Position numbers and translations under genes: made by a program. Of a DNA stretch of 33,935 bases, positions 7,493 through 14,248 are shown piece after piece (position 1 is the stretch's first letter; each line of letters starts with the position of its first letter). Source of the stretch: a virus. The notes under the pieces were generated by a model. That model saw only the letters and a program-made list of their open reading frames with translations. It made no database searches and was not told the DNA's origin. The DNA is taken from positions 1 to 33,935 of IMG/VR virus record IMGVR_UViG_3300005265_000016; one strand, given 5' to 3'.

Positions 7493-7861
7493 ATGAATAG
7501 TAACCAACAAGAGGAACAGAAAGAGTATACTTCAAATGGTATGCTTACAGATATTGCTTATGGTGTATCTGAATATACAGAGTGTGACTCTGTGATTAAC
7601 CCCCCGGGGGTACAGAGAGGAGTACTCTTGGAGAAAAAGCTGTCTACTATCGTAGATCTTCTAGGTGAAGTAGGTTGTATTACTAATAACCTGATTGACG
7701 TAGACTTCTTATTGATGATTGTAGCCAGCTATATTATGGCCAAGAAGTCAGGCTCTCTGGAAGATACGGAGGTTAAGACACCGGCTGAACTCTTTGAGGA
7801 GAGAATCATTCCTATTATTGAAGGTGAAAGTGAGGTGGTTATTGAAAAAATTGAAGAATAA
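7493..7861 (+). CDS. hypothetical protein, first gene of the virion block
   Basis: 122 aa, not recognised. ATG follows AAGGAGG at good spacing. The N-terminal third is polar; residues about 50-85 form a hydrophobic helical stretch (VDLLGEVGCITNNLIDVDF then LLMIVASYIMA); the tail is acidic (EGESEVVIEKIEE). It lies directly behind the control region, where T7 carries small genes 6.5-7.7 of minor or unknown function. Confidence 0.75.
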   Translation: MNSNQQEEQKEYTSNGMLTDIAYGVSEYTECDSVINPPGVQRGVLLEKKLSTIVDLLGEVGCITNNLIDVDFLLMIVASYIMAKKSGSLEDTEVKTPAELFEERIIPIIEGESEVVIEKIEE

Positions 7862-7874
7862 TGATAATAATACA

Positions 7875-8084
7875 ATGATGGCATCTTCCGATGGTATCGG
7901 GTCAATAACTATTCTTAAGTCTGAAGAAGAACTGAATATTAACTACTTACTTACTAAACTTGAAGAGAGATACCCAAACAAATTTCCTCTTCAAGAGTTA
8001 AGTATGTTTGAACTTGGCAGAGGTGTAGGTCAACAAGATGTGATCTACTATATTAAAGAACTATTTCAAATAAAGGATATTTAA
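7875..8084 (+). CDS. hypothetical protein (69 aa)
   Basis: Not recognised. I start it at ATG 7875 or 7878 (MMASSDGIGSITILK), because the frame further upstream overlaps the previous gene and reads as unlikely basic sequence; no good RBS is visible, so the start is uncertain. The rest is helical (LLTKLEERYPNKFPLQELS). The stop shares bases with the next start (TAATG). The first 32 bases occur again, inverted, at 33650-33681. Confidence 0.65.
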   Translation: MMASSDGIGSITILKSEEELNINYLLTKLEERYPNKFPLQELSMFELGRGVGQQDVIYYIKELFQIKDI

Positions 8085-8317
8085 TGGGTGGTGGTGGAAA
8101 AGGTAGCAGTAGTCCTGCTCCAATTAGACCGATGCAGACAACTTCAAGTGTTGGAGATATCGCTGAAGGAAGTGGTGCAACATTGACTGAAGATGAAACC
8201 AAGACAAGAGAAGAGGCAGTAGCCAGAAAGAGGGAAGGAACAAGAGGACTTAGAATTCCTCTTAAATCCAGGAAATCAACAACTAAAACACCAGGGTCTA
8301 CAGGTGTGAATGTATAA
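8084..8317 (+). CDS. small Gly-rich protein, possible T7 gp7.3-like virion protein
   Basis: 77 aa starting MGGGGKGSSSPAP, acidic in the middle and basic near the end (REEAVARKREGTRGLRIPL), closing in GSTGVNV. T7 gp7.3, a minor virion and tail-assembly protein in the same place before the portal, is also low-complexity with a basic C-terminal part ending GGGINI. That resemblance and the position are the only grounds for the suggestion. The RGLRIPL segment recurs in shortened form at the ends of the next two proteins. Confidence 0.6.
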   Translation: MGGGGKGSSSPAPIRPMQTTSSVGDIAEGSGATLTEDETKTREEAVARKREGTRGLRIPLKSRKSTTKTPGSTGVNV

Positions 8318-8326
8318 GGATATGTA

Positions 8327-8620
8327 ATGGCTGGTTTTGATGTGGAAAAACCTGGTTATGAGGGTTATGAGTATATACCAACTAATCCAGTAATGGCTGT
8401 TTTAGATGGAAATCTACAGATTCCTGTAGGTGTTGGTGAATATACTAATCCTGAGAATTATAAAAAACTTGCTAGGTGGGAAAGACGTAATAGATACAAT
8501 CCTGAAGGAACACCTGCGGGCAATCCGGTAAGTATTATACCACTTGACTGGAGTGGTATCAATCAAGTTGCTAATACAATGTTGACTACAGGCGCAGTGC
8601 CTAGAGGTCTTTTACTTTGA
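8327..8620 (+). CDS. hypothetical small protein ending in RGLLL
   Basis: 97 aa, rich in Pro, Gly, Asn and Tyr, with no recognisable domain. ATG follows AAGGATATGTA. The C-terminus, TTGAVPRGLLL, matches in style the end of the next protein (VGAARGLKL). It is probably a minor virion protein of the pre-portal group, as its neighbours are likely to be. No membrane segment. Confidence 0.65.
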   Translation: MAGFDVEKPGYEGYEYIPTNPVMAVLDGNLQIPVGVGEYTNPENYKKLARWERRNRYNPEGTPAGNPVSIIPLDWSGINQVANTMLTTGAVPRGLLL

Positions 8621-8631
8621 AAGGAAATTAG

Positions 8632-8844
8632 ATGGGTGGAGGAAAATATGAACCACAACAATACTATGTAGCTGATGATCCTTATACTGATCAGCCTGAT
8701 CCTACAGAGATTCAAGACTTGGGGGACTATACAAATGTGCCCCAGGAGATTAAGGATCAGGAACAAACATCCCAGATGCCTACAGAAGGTCCTACTATTC
8801 TGCCAACAACTAAAGTAGGAGCAGCTAGAGGACTAAAACTTTAA
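8632..8844 (+). CDS. small MGGG protein ending in RGLKL
   Basis: 70 aa, acidic and Pro/Gln-rich, starting MGGGKYEPQQYYVADD and ending TKVGAARGLKL. Not recognised. Small proteins starting MGGG are common just upstream of phage portals. It shares the start style with the gene at 8084 and the end style with the gene at 8327, which suggests that the three belong to one functional group. RBS AAAGGAAA precedes the ATG. Confidence 0.7.
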   Translation: MGGGKYEPQQYYVADDPYTDQPDPTEIQDLGDYTNVPQEIKDQEQTSQMPTEGPTILPTTKVGAARGLKL

Positions 8845-8855
8845 GGAGGCATTAA

Positions 8856-10457
8856 TTGAATATAGAACTACAATCACCTAAAGTAAGAAAACTCATTGAA
8901 GAGTTTGGATATGCCAAAACCTGGTATGAACAATATGAGAAGGAACGATCAGAGTTTGATCAGGATTGGGAAGATGCCTCTGAACTGACTCTTCCTTACC
9001 TGTATCCTCCCGGGATCTCTTCAGGTAGTGACATACAGGAACAACTACCTACTCCTTATAACTCAATAGGACCTGCCTCTGTTAATGCCCTTGCCAGTAA
9101 ACTACTACTTGCTCTTCTTCCTCCTACTGGTGTATTCTTTAGACTCCTACCCGATGATGAAGAAGTAACGGATCTTTCAGAGGAAGAACTTAAACAACTT
9201 GATAAAGAACTCTCTAAACTTGAACAGGATGTTGTACAATACATCAATGAGAAAGCTTTGAGGATACCTGTATTTGAAGCATTGAAGTACCTTATTGTTA
9301 CAGGTAATGTGGGTATGTACAAAGTACCTAATGGTAGTTTCAAAGTATTTGCTCCCTATCAATATGTCGTTCAAAGAGACTATGTAGGTAATATACTTAC
9401 TGCTGCAATCAAAGAGAGAATAGGTTTTAATGCTCTCCCTCAAGATGTTCAGGAGAAGATTGAAGAAGCAGTAGATGAGAACACCAATGAGGAGCAATCC
9501 GAGAATAAAGAAGTAGATATCTATACCTTTATTCTACGTACTAATAATAACTCTTTTACTGTATGGCAGGAAATTAATAAGTATGTACTTGAAGATACAG
9601 TAAAGACATATACTAAAGATAAACTCCCCTACATCTTCCTTAGGTGGACAACCATCAATAGTGAAGATTATGGTAGAGGACATGTACAACAATATCTTGG
9701 AGACCTTAGAAGTTTAGAAGGCTTGACCCAATCTATTGTAGAAGGTGCTGGTATCTCTGCTCTTACCCTCTTCGGGGTTAGACCTGGATCAACCCTTAAA
9801 GTTGAAGACCTGAATAACGCCTCAAATGGTGAGTTTGTATTAGGTGATCTTGAAAGAGAAATATCTACCCTACAGATTCAGAAAGCAGGTGACTATCAAG
9901 TTGCTATGACACTTATCCAACAATTGGAGCAAAGATTGGCAAGAGCCTTTCTTATGCTTGGAGGGCAAATTAGAGATTCAGAAAGGACTACCGCAACTGA
10001 GGTACGTCAAGTGGCAGCAGAACTAGAGGCTACTCTTGGTGGTGTATACTCTGTATTGGCTGCTGAGTTTCAAAAACCTCTTATTACTCTTGTACTTCAA
10101 GAGATGATGCCTGATGTACTTAAGTTTACTACTCCTACGATTACAACTGGAATTACAGCTATTAGTAGAGAAAGAGATTACCAAAATCTTAATGTAATGG
10201 TCCAGACTATTGCTCAACTTGGACCTGAGGTGATGAGTCAGTATCTTAATATTAGTGGATTCTTAAGTCAACTTGCTACTTCTCTTGGGATGGACCCAGC
10301 AGGAGTTGTACGTACTGATGAAGAGATACAGGCTATCCAACAACAACAACAACAAATGATGATGCAACAACAAGCGATGCAACAAGCCCTTCAAACTGGA
10401 GGGAAAGTTGTAGAGGAAGGTGCAAGAAATTCAAACAAAGGAACACAAAATGGCTGA
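8856..10457 (+). CDS. portal (head-tail connector) protein, T7 gp8-like
   Basis: 533 aa against 536 for T7 gp8. It forms the dodecameric ring through which DNA enters and leaves the head. Family features: an N-terminal helical region with WEDASELTLPYLYPP, then NSIGPASVNALASKLLLALLPP, the clip/stem region around RWTTINSEDYGRGHVQQYLGD, and GAGISALTLFGVRPGS. It starts at TTG, preceded by AAGGAGG. The C-terminus is a run of Gln/Met (IQQQQQQMMMQQQAMQQAL) coded by CAA triplets, then a polar tail. Its stop lies inside the next gene's start region. Confidence 0.97.
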   Translation: MNIELQSPKVRKLIEEFGYAKTWYEQYEKERSEFDQDWEDASELTLPYLYPPGISSGSDIQEQLPTPYNSIGPASVNALASKLLLALLPPTGVFFRLLPDDEEVTDLSEEELKQLDKELSKLEQDVVQYINEKALRIPVFEALKYLIVTGNVGMYKVPNGSFKVFAPYQYVVQRDYVGNILTAAIKERIGFNALPQDVQEKIEEAVDENTNEEQSENKEVDIYTFILRTNNNSFTVWQEINKYVLEDTVKTYTKDKLPYIFLRWTTINSEDYGRGHVQQYLGDLRSLEGLTQSIVEGAGISALTLFGVRPGSTLKVEDLNNASNGEFVLGDLEREISTLQIQKAGDYQVAMTLIQQLEQRLARAFLMLGGQIRDSERTTATEVRQVAAELEATLGGVYSVLAAEFQKPLITLVLQEMMPDVLKFTTPTITTGITAISRERDYQNLNVMVQTIAQLGPEVMSQYLNISGFLSQLATSLGMDPAGVVRTDEEIQAIQQQQQQMMMQQQAMQQALQTGGKVVEEGARNSNKGTQNG

Positions 10458-10608
10458 AGCAACACCTAAACGTAAAGTAAGTGATACTCCTAAAAGTAAA
10501 ACTGTAAAGGAACAAACACCTGTACCTAAAGGTAAAGAAGGTGTTAAGTATCGCTGTGACTTTAAGAGTTGGAAAGAATACCATAACTATAAAGGAGCTA
10601 AGGGATGA
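10450..10608 (+). CDS. small basic hypothetical protein
   Basis: 52 aa, Lys-rich first half (PKRKVSDTPKSKTVKEQ) and an aromatic end (FKSWKEYHNYKGAKG). Not recognised. I chose ATG 10450, preceded by AAAGGAACA; it overlaps the portal stop by eight bases, and its own stop overlaps the scaffold start (ATGA). That tight coupling between portal and scaffold suggests a minor head-assembly role. Confidence 0.7.
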   Translation: MAEATPKRKVSDTPKSKTVKEQTPVPKGKEGVKYRCDFKSWKEYHNYKGAKG

Positions 10609-11444
10609 GTCAAACAGAAGAAACTCAAGGAGTAGAGTCACAAGCCCAATCAGTTGTATTGAGCGAGGAGGAAGTATCTACTGTAGTTCAATCTGAGGAA
10701 GGTACACTACCTGAATCAACTGAAGAAGGAAAGGAGGTGATCCTGCCGTCTGATCAGTCTGAGGTGGAGATTCCAGAAAAGTTTAAAGATAAGTCTCCTG
10801 AAGAGATTATTAAAGCCTATCAAGAGCTTGAGAAAAAACTTGGAGAGAAACAGCCAGATGAGAAGAAGGAGGAAACCCCATCAGAAGAACCCGAAGAGCC
10901 TGAGAAGGAACCTGTTCCTATTACACCTGAGGAGTATAAAAGCTTTGAGCAGAAATATTATGAACAAGGTGGTTTGTCCGACGAGGATTACGCTGCCCTA
11001 GAAGCTAAAGGTATCCCTCGTGATGTAGTCGATCAGGAAATTGCCTGGAGAGAATTTCAAGAACAACAAGCTATTAAAAAAGTAGTTGAACCTATTGGTC
11101 TCTCTCAAACAGACCTACAAGAGGTTGTTACTTGGGCCAGGGAAACGAAGAGTGAAGATGATATTCAAGCTTTTAATGAAGCACTCTCCTCTTCAAATAC
11201 TAAAGGTCAACAAGCATTGGTTAAAGCTTTGTGGATTGAATACAAAGCCTCTACTAATCAATCACTTGATCTGCATACTCGTAGTCGTTCACCTGGGAAA
11301 CCCTCCAAGGGGTACTCAAATGAATCTGAATTCCTTGCTGATATCTCTAATCCTGCATACGGAAAGGATAAATCTTATGTGGCTGCCGTAGAGGCTAAAC
11401 TTGCTTCATCTAATACAGATGGTTGGGGCATCTTCGGGGGGTAG
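10605..11444 (+). CDS. capsid assembly scaffolding protein, T7 gp9-like
   Basis: 279 aa (T7 gp9 307), highly acidic and largely helical: the first 120 residues are dominated by Glu, Ser and Pro. A middle segment, EEYKSFEQKYYEQGGLSDED, and the end AKLASSNTDGWGIFGG are typical of T7-like scaffolds. It guides assembly of the capsid protein into the procapsid and then leaves. It sits between portal and capsid as in T7, with one inserted gene downstream. Confidence 0.9.
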   Translation: MSQTEETQGVESQAQSVVLSEEEVSTVVQSEEGTLPESTEEGKEVILPSDQSEVEIPEKFKDKSPEEIIKAYQELEKKLGEKQPDEKKEETPSEEPEEPEKEPVPITPEEYKSFEQKYYEQGGLSDEDYAALEAKGIPRDVVDQEIAWREFQEQQAIKKVVEPIGLSQTDLQEVVTWARETKSEDDIQAFNEALSSSNTKGQQALVKALWIEYKASTNQSLDLHTRSRSPGKPSKGYSNESEFLADISNPAYGKDKSYVAAVEAKLASSNTDGWGIFGG

Positions 11445-11461
11445 CTTACAGCTATCCACCC
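11436..11461 (+). terminator. hairpin over the scaffold stop
   Basis: GGG-GGGTAGCT-TAC-AGCTATCC-(A)-CCC forms about 11 pairs with a 3-base loop, followed by TATTTAA. It overlaps the last codons of the scaffold gene and isolates the outer-membrane protein gene from the head genes upstream. Weak terminator or processing site. Confidence 0.55.
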
Positions 11462-11483
11462 TATTTAACTTAAAAGGATAACT

Positions 11484-11999
11484 ATGATTAAAAAACTTAT
11501 TATGACACTTGGACTGACTTTTGGATTGATGGCTGGAGGGAGTATCTCTCCTGTTGTACCTGTAGAGGTTACTACTACTGACTTTACTCCCTACTTTGGT
11601 GGAGGTGTTGGATACACTGTAGATGCTGAAAAGTTCTATGGTGTACTCCTTGCTGGTGTAGAATACGGAGAGAACATCGGTATTGAAGGTCGATACTCCT
11701 CCAAGTTTACTGGCGAAGGAGACACCGCAGGTATCTACCTTAAACCTCGTTATGTGTTCACCAATGGTGTAGGTGTTTATGGTCTTCTTGGATGGGAATA
11801 CACATACAACCTTCCTGAAACCTTCTGTGCCTATAGACGCTGTAGTACCAGACAAGTATGTAATACCTCTAAAGGTAAAAACATTGATAGTTGGGCTGTA
11901 GGTGGAGGAGTTGAATACAAGAACTTCTTTGTAGATGGAATCTATAATGACAAACTTAATGACACTAAAGTAGTTGTTGGGTATCGCTATAGATTTTAA
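11484..11999 (+). CDS. outer-membrane beta-barrel protein with signal peptide
   Basis: 171 aa. The N-terminus MIKKLIMTLGLTFGLMAGG is a signal peptide (cleavage likely near residue 17-20). The mature part alternates polar and hydrophobic residues in strands rich in Gly and aromatics (FYGVLLAGVEYG, GIYLKPRYVF, GVYGLLGWEYTYN, FFVDGIYND) and ends VVVGYRYRF. A terminal Phe after such a strand is the signal used by the outer-membrane assembly machinery. One loop holds three Cys (TFCAYRRCSTRQVC). The fold is OmpX/OmpA-like, about eight strands. The motif SISPVVPVEV after the signal recalls Campylobacterota outer-membrane proteins. It has its own RBS (AAAAGGATAA) and flanking hairpins, so it looks like an inserted host-derived gene. 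Confidence 0.85.
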   Translation: MIKKLIMTLGLTFGLMAGGSISPVVPVEVTTTDFTPYFGGGVGYTVDAEKFYGVLLAGVEYGENIGIEGRYSSKFTGEGDTAGIYLKPRYVFTNGVGVYGLLGWEYTYNLPETFCAYRRCSTRQVCNTSKGKNIDSWAVGGGVEYKNFFVDGIYNDKLNDTKVVVGYRYRF

Positions 12000-12004
12000 G
12001 AACA

Positions 12005-12030
12005 CAAGAACCCCCTCGAGGGTTCACTTG
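12005..12030 (+). terminator. terminator-like hairpin after the outer-membrane protein gene
   Basis: CAAG-AACCC-CCTCGA-GGGTT-CA-CTTG: a 9-bp interrupted stem five bases after the stop codon. An alternative pairing uses ACCCCC with the GGGGGT at 12030-12035. No T run follows directly. Confidence 0.6.
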
Positions 12031-12194
12031 GGGGTAGGTCCTCCGTATCTCTCTCCTGCCTACCTCCAGTTGAGCCTTCCTGGTAGACATACTACGGTAT
12101 GCCCCAGAAGACAACTCAAAGCTTTGGTTGTATGAACTGCTGTTGTAGTATTATTACTACTAAACCACTAAGCTAAATATAAAAGGATATATAA
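12031..12194 (+). promoter_or_regulatory. structured leader of the capsid gene
   Basis: 164 bases without a gene, full of nested stems. GGTAGG/CCTACC closes a first loop. At 12070-12119 there is a three-tier hairpin: TTGAG/CTCAA outside, CTT(C)CTGG/CCAGAAG in the middle, and CATAC-TACG-GTATG at the tip with a stable UACG tetraloop. GTAGTA-TTAT-TACTAC follows near 12147. The AAAGGAT RBS of the capsid gene comes last. Such a leader could mark an RNase III cut or stabilise the most abundant late mRNA. Confidence 0.6.
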
Positions 12195-13103
12195 ATGGCT
12201 GCTATGATCCCTACTCTACCAAATAAGGACGCCTCCCGAAGTACTAGTTTGAAACTGTACACAGGAGAAGTAATTAAGGCATTCCGTGAGAAGAACATTG
12301 GAATGGGCCTTATTAAGAACCGTGAGATTTCTGGAGGTAAGACTGCTCAGTTTATCGTTACTGGTCAAGCAAGTGAGACTGACATTCAAACCCACGTAAG
12401 AGGTGAAGAAGTTGTTAGCTCTATTCTGGCCAACGATGAAGTCACCATTACTGTTGACACTCGCTTTGTCCACTCCCACTTCCTTGATACTCTTGATGAG
12501 AAACTTGCTCAGTATGAAGTACGGGGTGAACTTGCCTTCCAAAGTGGAGAAGTCCTTGCAACTAAAATTGATAAGGAAGTTTTCGCAATGCTCGGTAATG
12601 ATGTCCCTGCAATGACTCCCCTGCCTGGTCAGAAGGCTGCTACTACGATTGTAGCTACTGGATACTCTGCTGCGACTACTGCAGAAGAGAAAGGTAATGC
12701 TATTGTAGAGGCCCTCTTTGCTGGTCGCTCTGCTCTTAACGAGAAGAATGTATCTGCAGAGCCTGCTGTAATTGTTGCACCTCAAGATTACTACAATATT
12801 GTACAGTCTACTCGTGGTGTTAATGCTGATTATACCTCCAATAATGGTGGTATTGATACTGGTAAGGTCCGTCAAGTTGCTGGATTCTCTATTGGTTGGA
12901 CCAATCACCTTGACAAGACCACTAACCCTGATCTTATCGCTCTGATGTTCACCAAAGATGTTGCTGGTATTGTTAAAGCTATGGATATCCGTAGTGAGGC
13001 AAACTATGACTTCCGTCGGCTTGGCTGGCAGTTGACTAGCTTCTATGCCTTGGGTATGGGGCCTCTCAATCCCACAGGAATGGTCATTCTGAACAGCGAT
13101 TAA
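12195..13103 (+). CDS. major capsid protein, T7 gp10A-like
   Basis: 302 aa (T7 gp10A 345). HK97-type fold expected. Landmarks: TSLKLYTGEVIKAFREKNI near the start (N-arm and E-loop region), GGKTAQFIVTGQA, VDTRFVHSHFLDTLDEKLAQYEVRGE, VIVAPQDYYNIVQSTRGVN, and the C-terminal FRRLGWQLTSFYALGMGPLNP. Codons here are slightly richer in C at third positions than in the neighbours, as expected for a highly expressed gene. It lies between a structured leader and a UUCG-loop terminator, so it is set up for independent strong expression. Confidence 0.96.
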   Translation: MAAMIPTLPNKDASRSTSLKLYTGEVIKAFREKNIGMGLIKNREISGGKTAQFIVTGQASETDIQTHVRGEEVVSSILANDEVTITVDTRFVHSHFLDTLDEKLAQYEVRGELAFQSGEVLATKIDKEVFAMLGNDVPAMTPLPGQKAATTIVATGYSAATTAEEKGNAIVEALFAGRSALNEKNVSAEPAVIVAPQDYYNIVQSTRGVNADYTSNNGGIDTGKVRQVAGFSIGWTNHLDKTTNPDLIALMFTKDVAGIVKAMDIRSEANYDFRRLGWQLTSFYALGMGPLNPTGMVILNSD

Positions 13104-13151
13104 AGTCCATAAAATGGATCTTTAGAGCCTCCTTCGGGGGGTTCACTAAGG
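13102..13151 (+). terminator. terminator after the capsid gene, UUCG tetraloop
   Basis: Two stems right after the stop: AAAGTCCAT-AAA-ATGGATCTTT (13102-13123, one bulge), and CCTCC-TTCG-GGGGG (13128-13141) within an outer pairing CTTTAG/CTAAGG (13120-13125 with 13146-13151). The position matches the T7 late terminator after gene 10. The first stem contains AAAATGGATC, close to the conserved cassette core AAAATGGATT found elsewhere. Confidence 0.75.
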
Positions 13152-13171
13152 TTCAAAATAAAGGAGGGAAA

Positions 13172-13582
13172 ATGATTTGTAGAGATTGTGGTATTGAATC
13201 TGAAGATTTCTCTATCTTTACTAAAGATAAAAGAAGAGAAAATGGTGTAAGAGATTTGTGTCTAAAATGTAATCAAAAACGAGTAGATAAGTGGAATAAA
13301 GAAAATCCTGAGGCTGCTAAAATTATAGCTAGACGAAGAACACTAAAATATCAGTATGGTATTACTATTGAGGAATATGAAGATGCTATGAACAGTTCTC
13401 CTGTTTGTGAAATATGTGGTACAAGTCATGATCTTTGTTATGACCACGACCATAATAAGCCAAAAGATATTACAGCCTTTAGAGGTGTGTTGTGTAGAAG
13501 CTGTAATAGGCATTTAGGGGCTTTAGAGTTAGTTGACCCAGGATTGCAAAAAGTGATAGCCTACTTAAAAAGGAGTAATTAA
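13172..13582 (+). CDS. HNH endonuclease, endonuclease VII-like
   Basis: 136 aa, complete. It starts with a zinc-knuckle half (MICRDCG, later CLKCNQKR), then a basic linker, LKYQYGITIEEYEDAM, and the nuclease half: CEICGTSHDLCYDHDHN and FRGVLCRSCNRHLGALE. This is the recombination endonuclease VII (Pfam 02945-type) layout, and the gene at the left edge is a paralogue. Free-standing between the capsid terminator and the tail-tube gene, with its own AAAGGAGGG RBS, it looks like an inserted homing endonuclease rather than part of the tail module. Confidence 0.9.
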   Translation: MICRDCGIESEDFSIFTKDKRRENGVRDLCLKCNQKRVDKWNKENPEAAKIIARRRTLKYQYGITIEEYEDAMNSSPVCEICGTSHDLCYDHDHNKPKDITAFRGVLCRSCNRHLGALELVDPGLQKVIAYLKRSN

Positions 13583-14236
13583 ATGCCAATTCAAAACGAA
13601 AATCTTATGTATGCAAAATCTAAGTTTGACTTAGTGAATAGATGTCTTATCGCTATTGGTGAGACTCCTCTACCTGCTGAGTATATCCTTCAGGATACCC
13701 AGATAGGTACTGATATAGATATTGCCAGTAGAGTAGTAGATGAGACAACTGTAGAGGTGCTATCAAGAGGTTGGTTCTTTAATACTGACTATAACATGAA
13801 GCTTGTACCTGATGAGGATGGATTTATTACTCTCCCTCAAAATGCCCTTAGAGTAGACTTTGGTAATACTGAATTTAAACATCAGTATGTACTACGTAAT
13901 AAGTATATCTATGATCTACAAAATCAGACTACCAGGATTGATCAACCTCTTGAGGCTGACATCATCTGGTTGGTAGATTATGATTTCCTCCCTCCTGAGG
14001 CATATGAGTATATAGCTTCAAGAAGTGCCCGTAAGTTTCAAGAGAGGACTATTGGAGCTACTGAAACAGATCAGTTCAATTCTAGAGCTGAACTTGATGC
14101 TCTTACCAATCTTGAGAGACTTCAACTTCAAACTCAGGATTATAAACTTAGAAACAACAAAGTAACTACAAGAGTAACCAATGCTTGGTTAAAACAAGGT
14201 TTGTATCGTGTAGATAACAGACGTAATTTCACTTAA
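13583..14236 (+). CDS. tail tubular protein A, T7 gp11-like
   Basis: 217 aa (T7 gp11 196). It forms the gatekeeper ring between portal and nozzle. SKFDLVNRCLIAIGETPL, then DIASRVVDETTVEVLSRGWFFN, DFLPPEAYEYIASRSARKFQ and GATETDQFNSRAELDALTNLE are the family's conserved stretches. It starts directly after the HNH stop, with AAGGAG inside that gene's end as RBS. It precedes tail tubular protein B as in T7. Confidence 0.93.
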   Translation: MPIQNENLMYAKSKFDLVNRCLIAIGETPLPAEYILQDTQIGTDIDIASRVVDETTVEVLSRGWFFNTDYNMKLVPDEDGFITLPQNALRVDFGNTEFKHQYVLRNKYIYDLQNQTTRIDQPLEADIIWLVDYDFLPPEAYEYIASRSARKFQERTIGATETDQFNSRAELDALTNLERLQLQTQDYKLRNNKVTTRVTNAWLKQGLYRVDNRRNFT

Positions 14237-14248
14237 AGGAGGTGTGAT

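Noticed and set aside
10330-10390. CAA-triplet run in the portal gene as a regulatory repeat
   Set aside because: It is in frame and codes a Gln-rich tail, a low-complexity end that fits a coding explanation.
11406-12005. 199-aa minus-strand open frame opposite the outer-membrane protein gene
   Set aside because: Shadow of a better-supported + strand gene with signal peptide and RBS.
12216-12908. 230-aa minus-strand open frame inside the capsid gene
   Set aside because: Composition typical of an antisense shadow (Ser/Asn/Ile-rich) and lies fully within the capsid gene.
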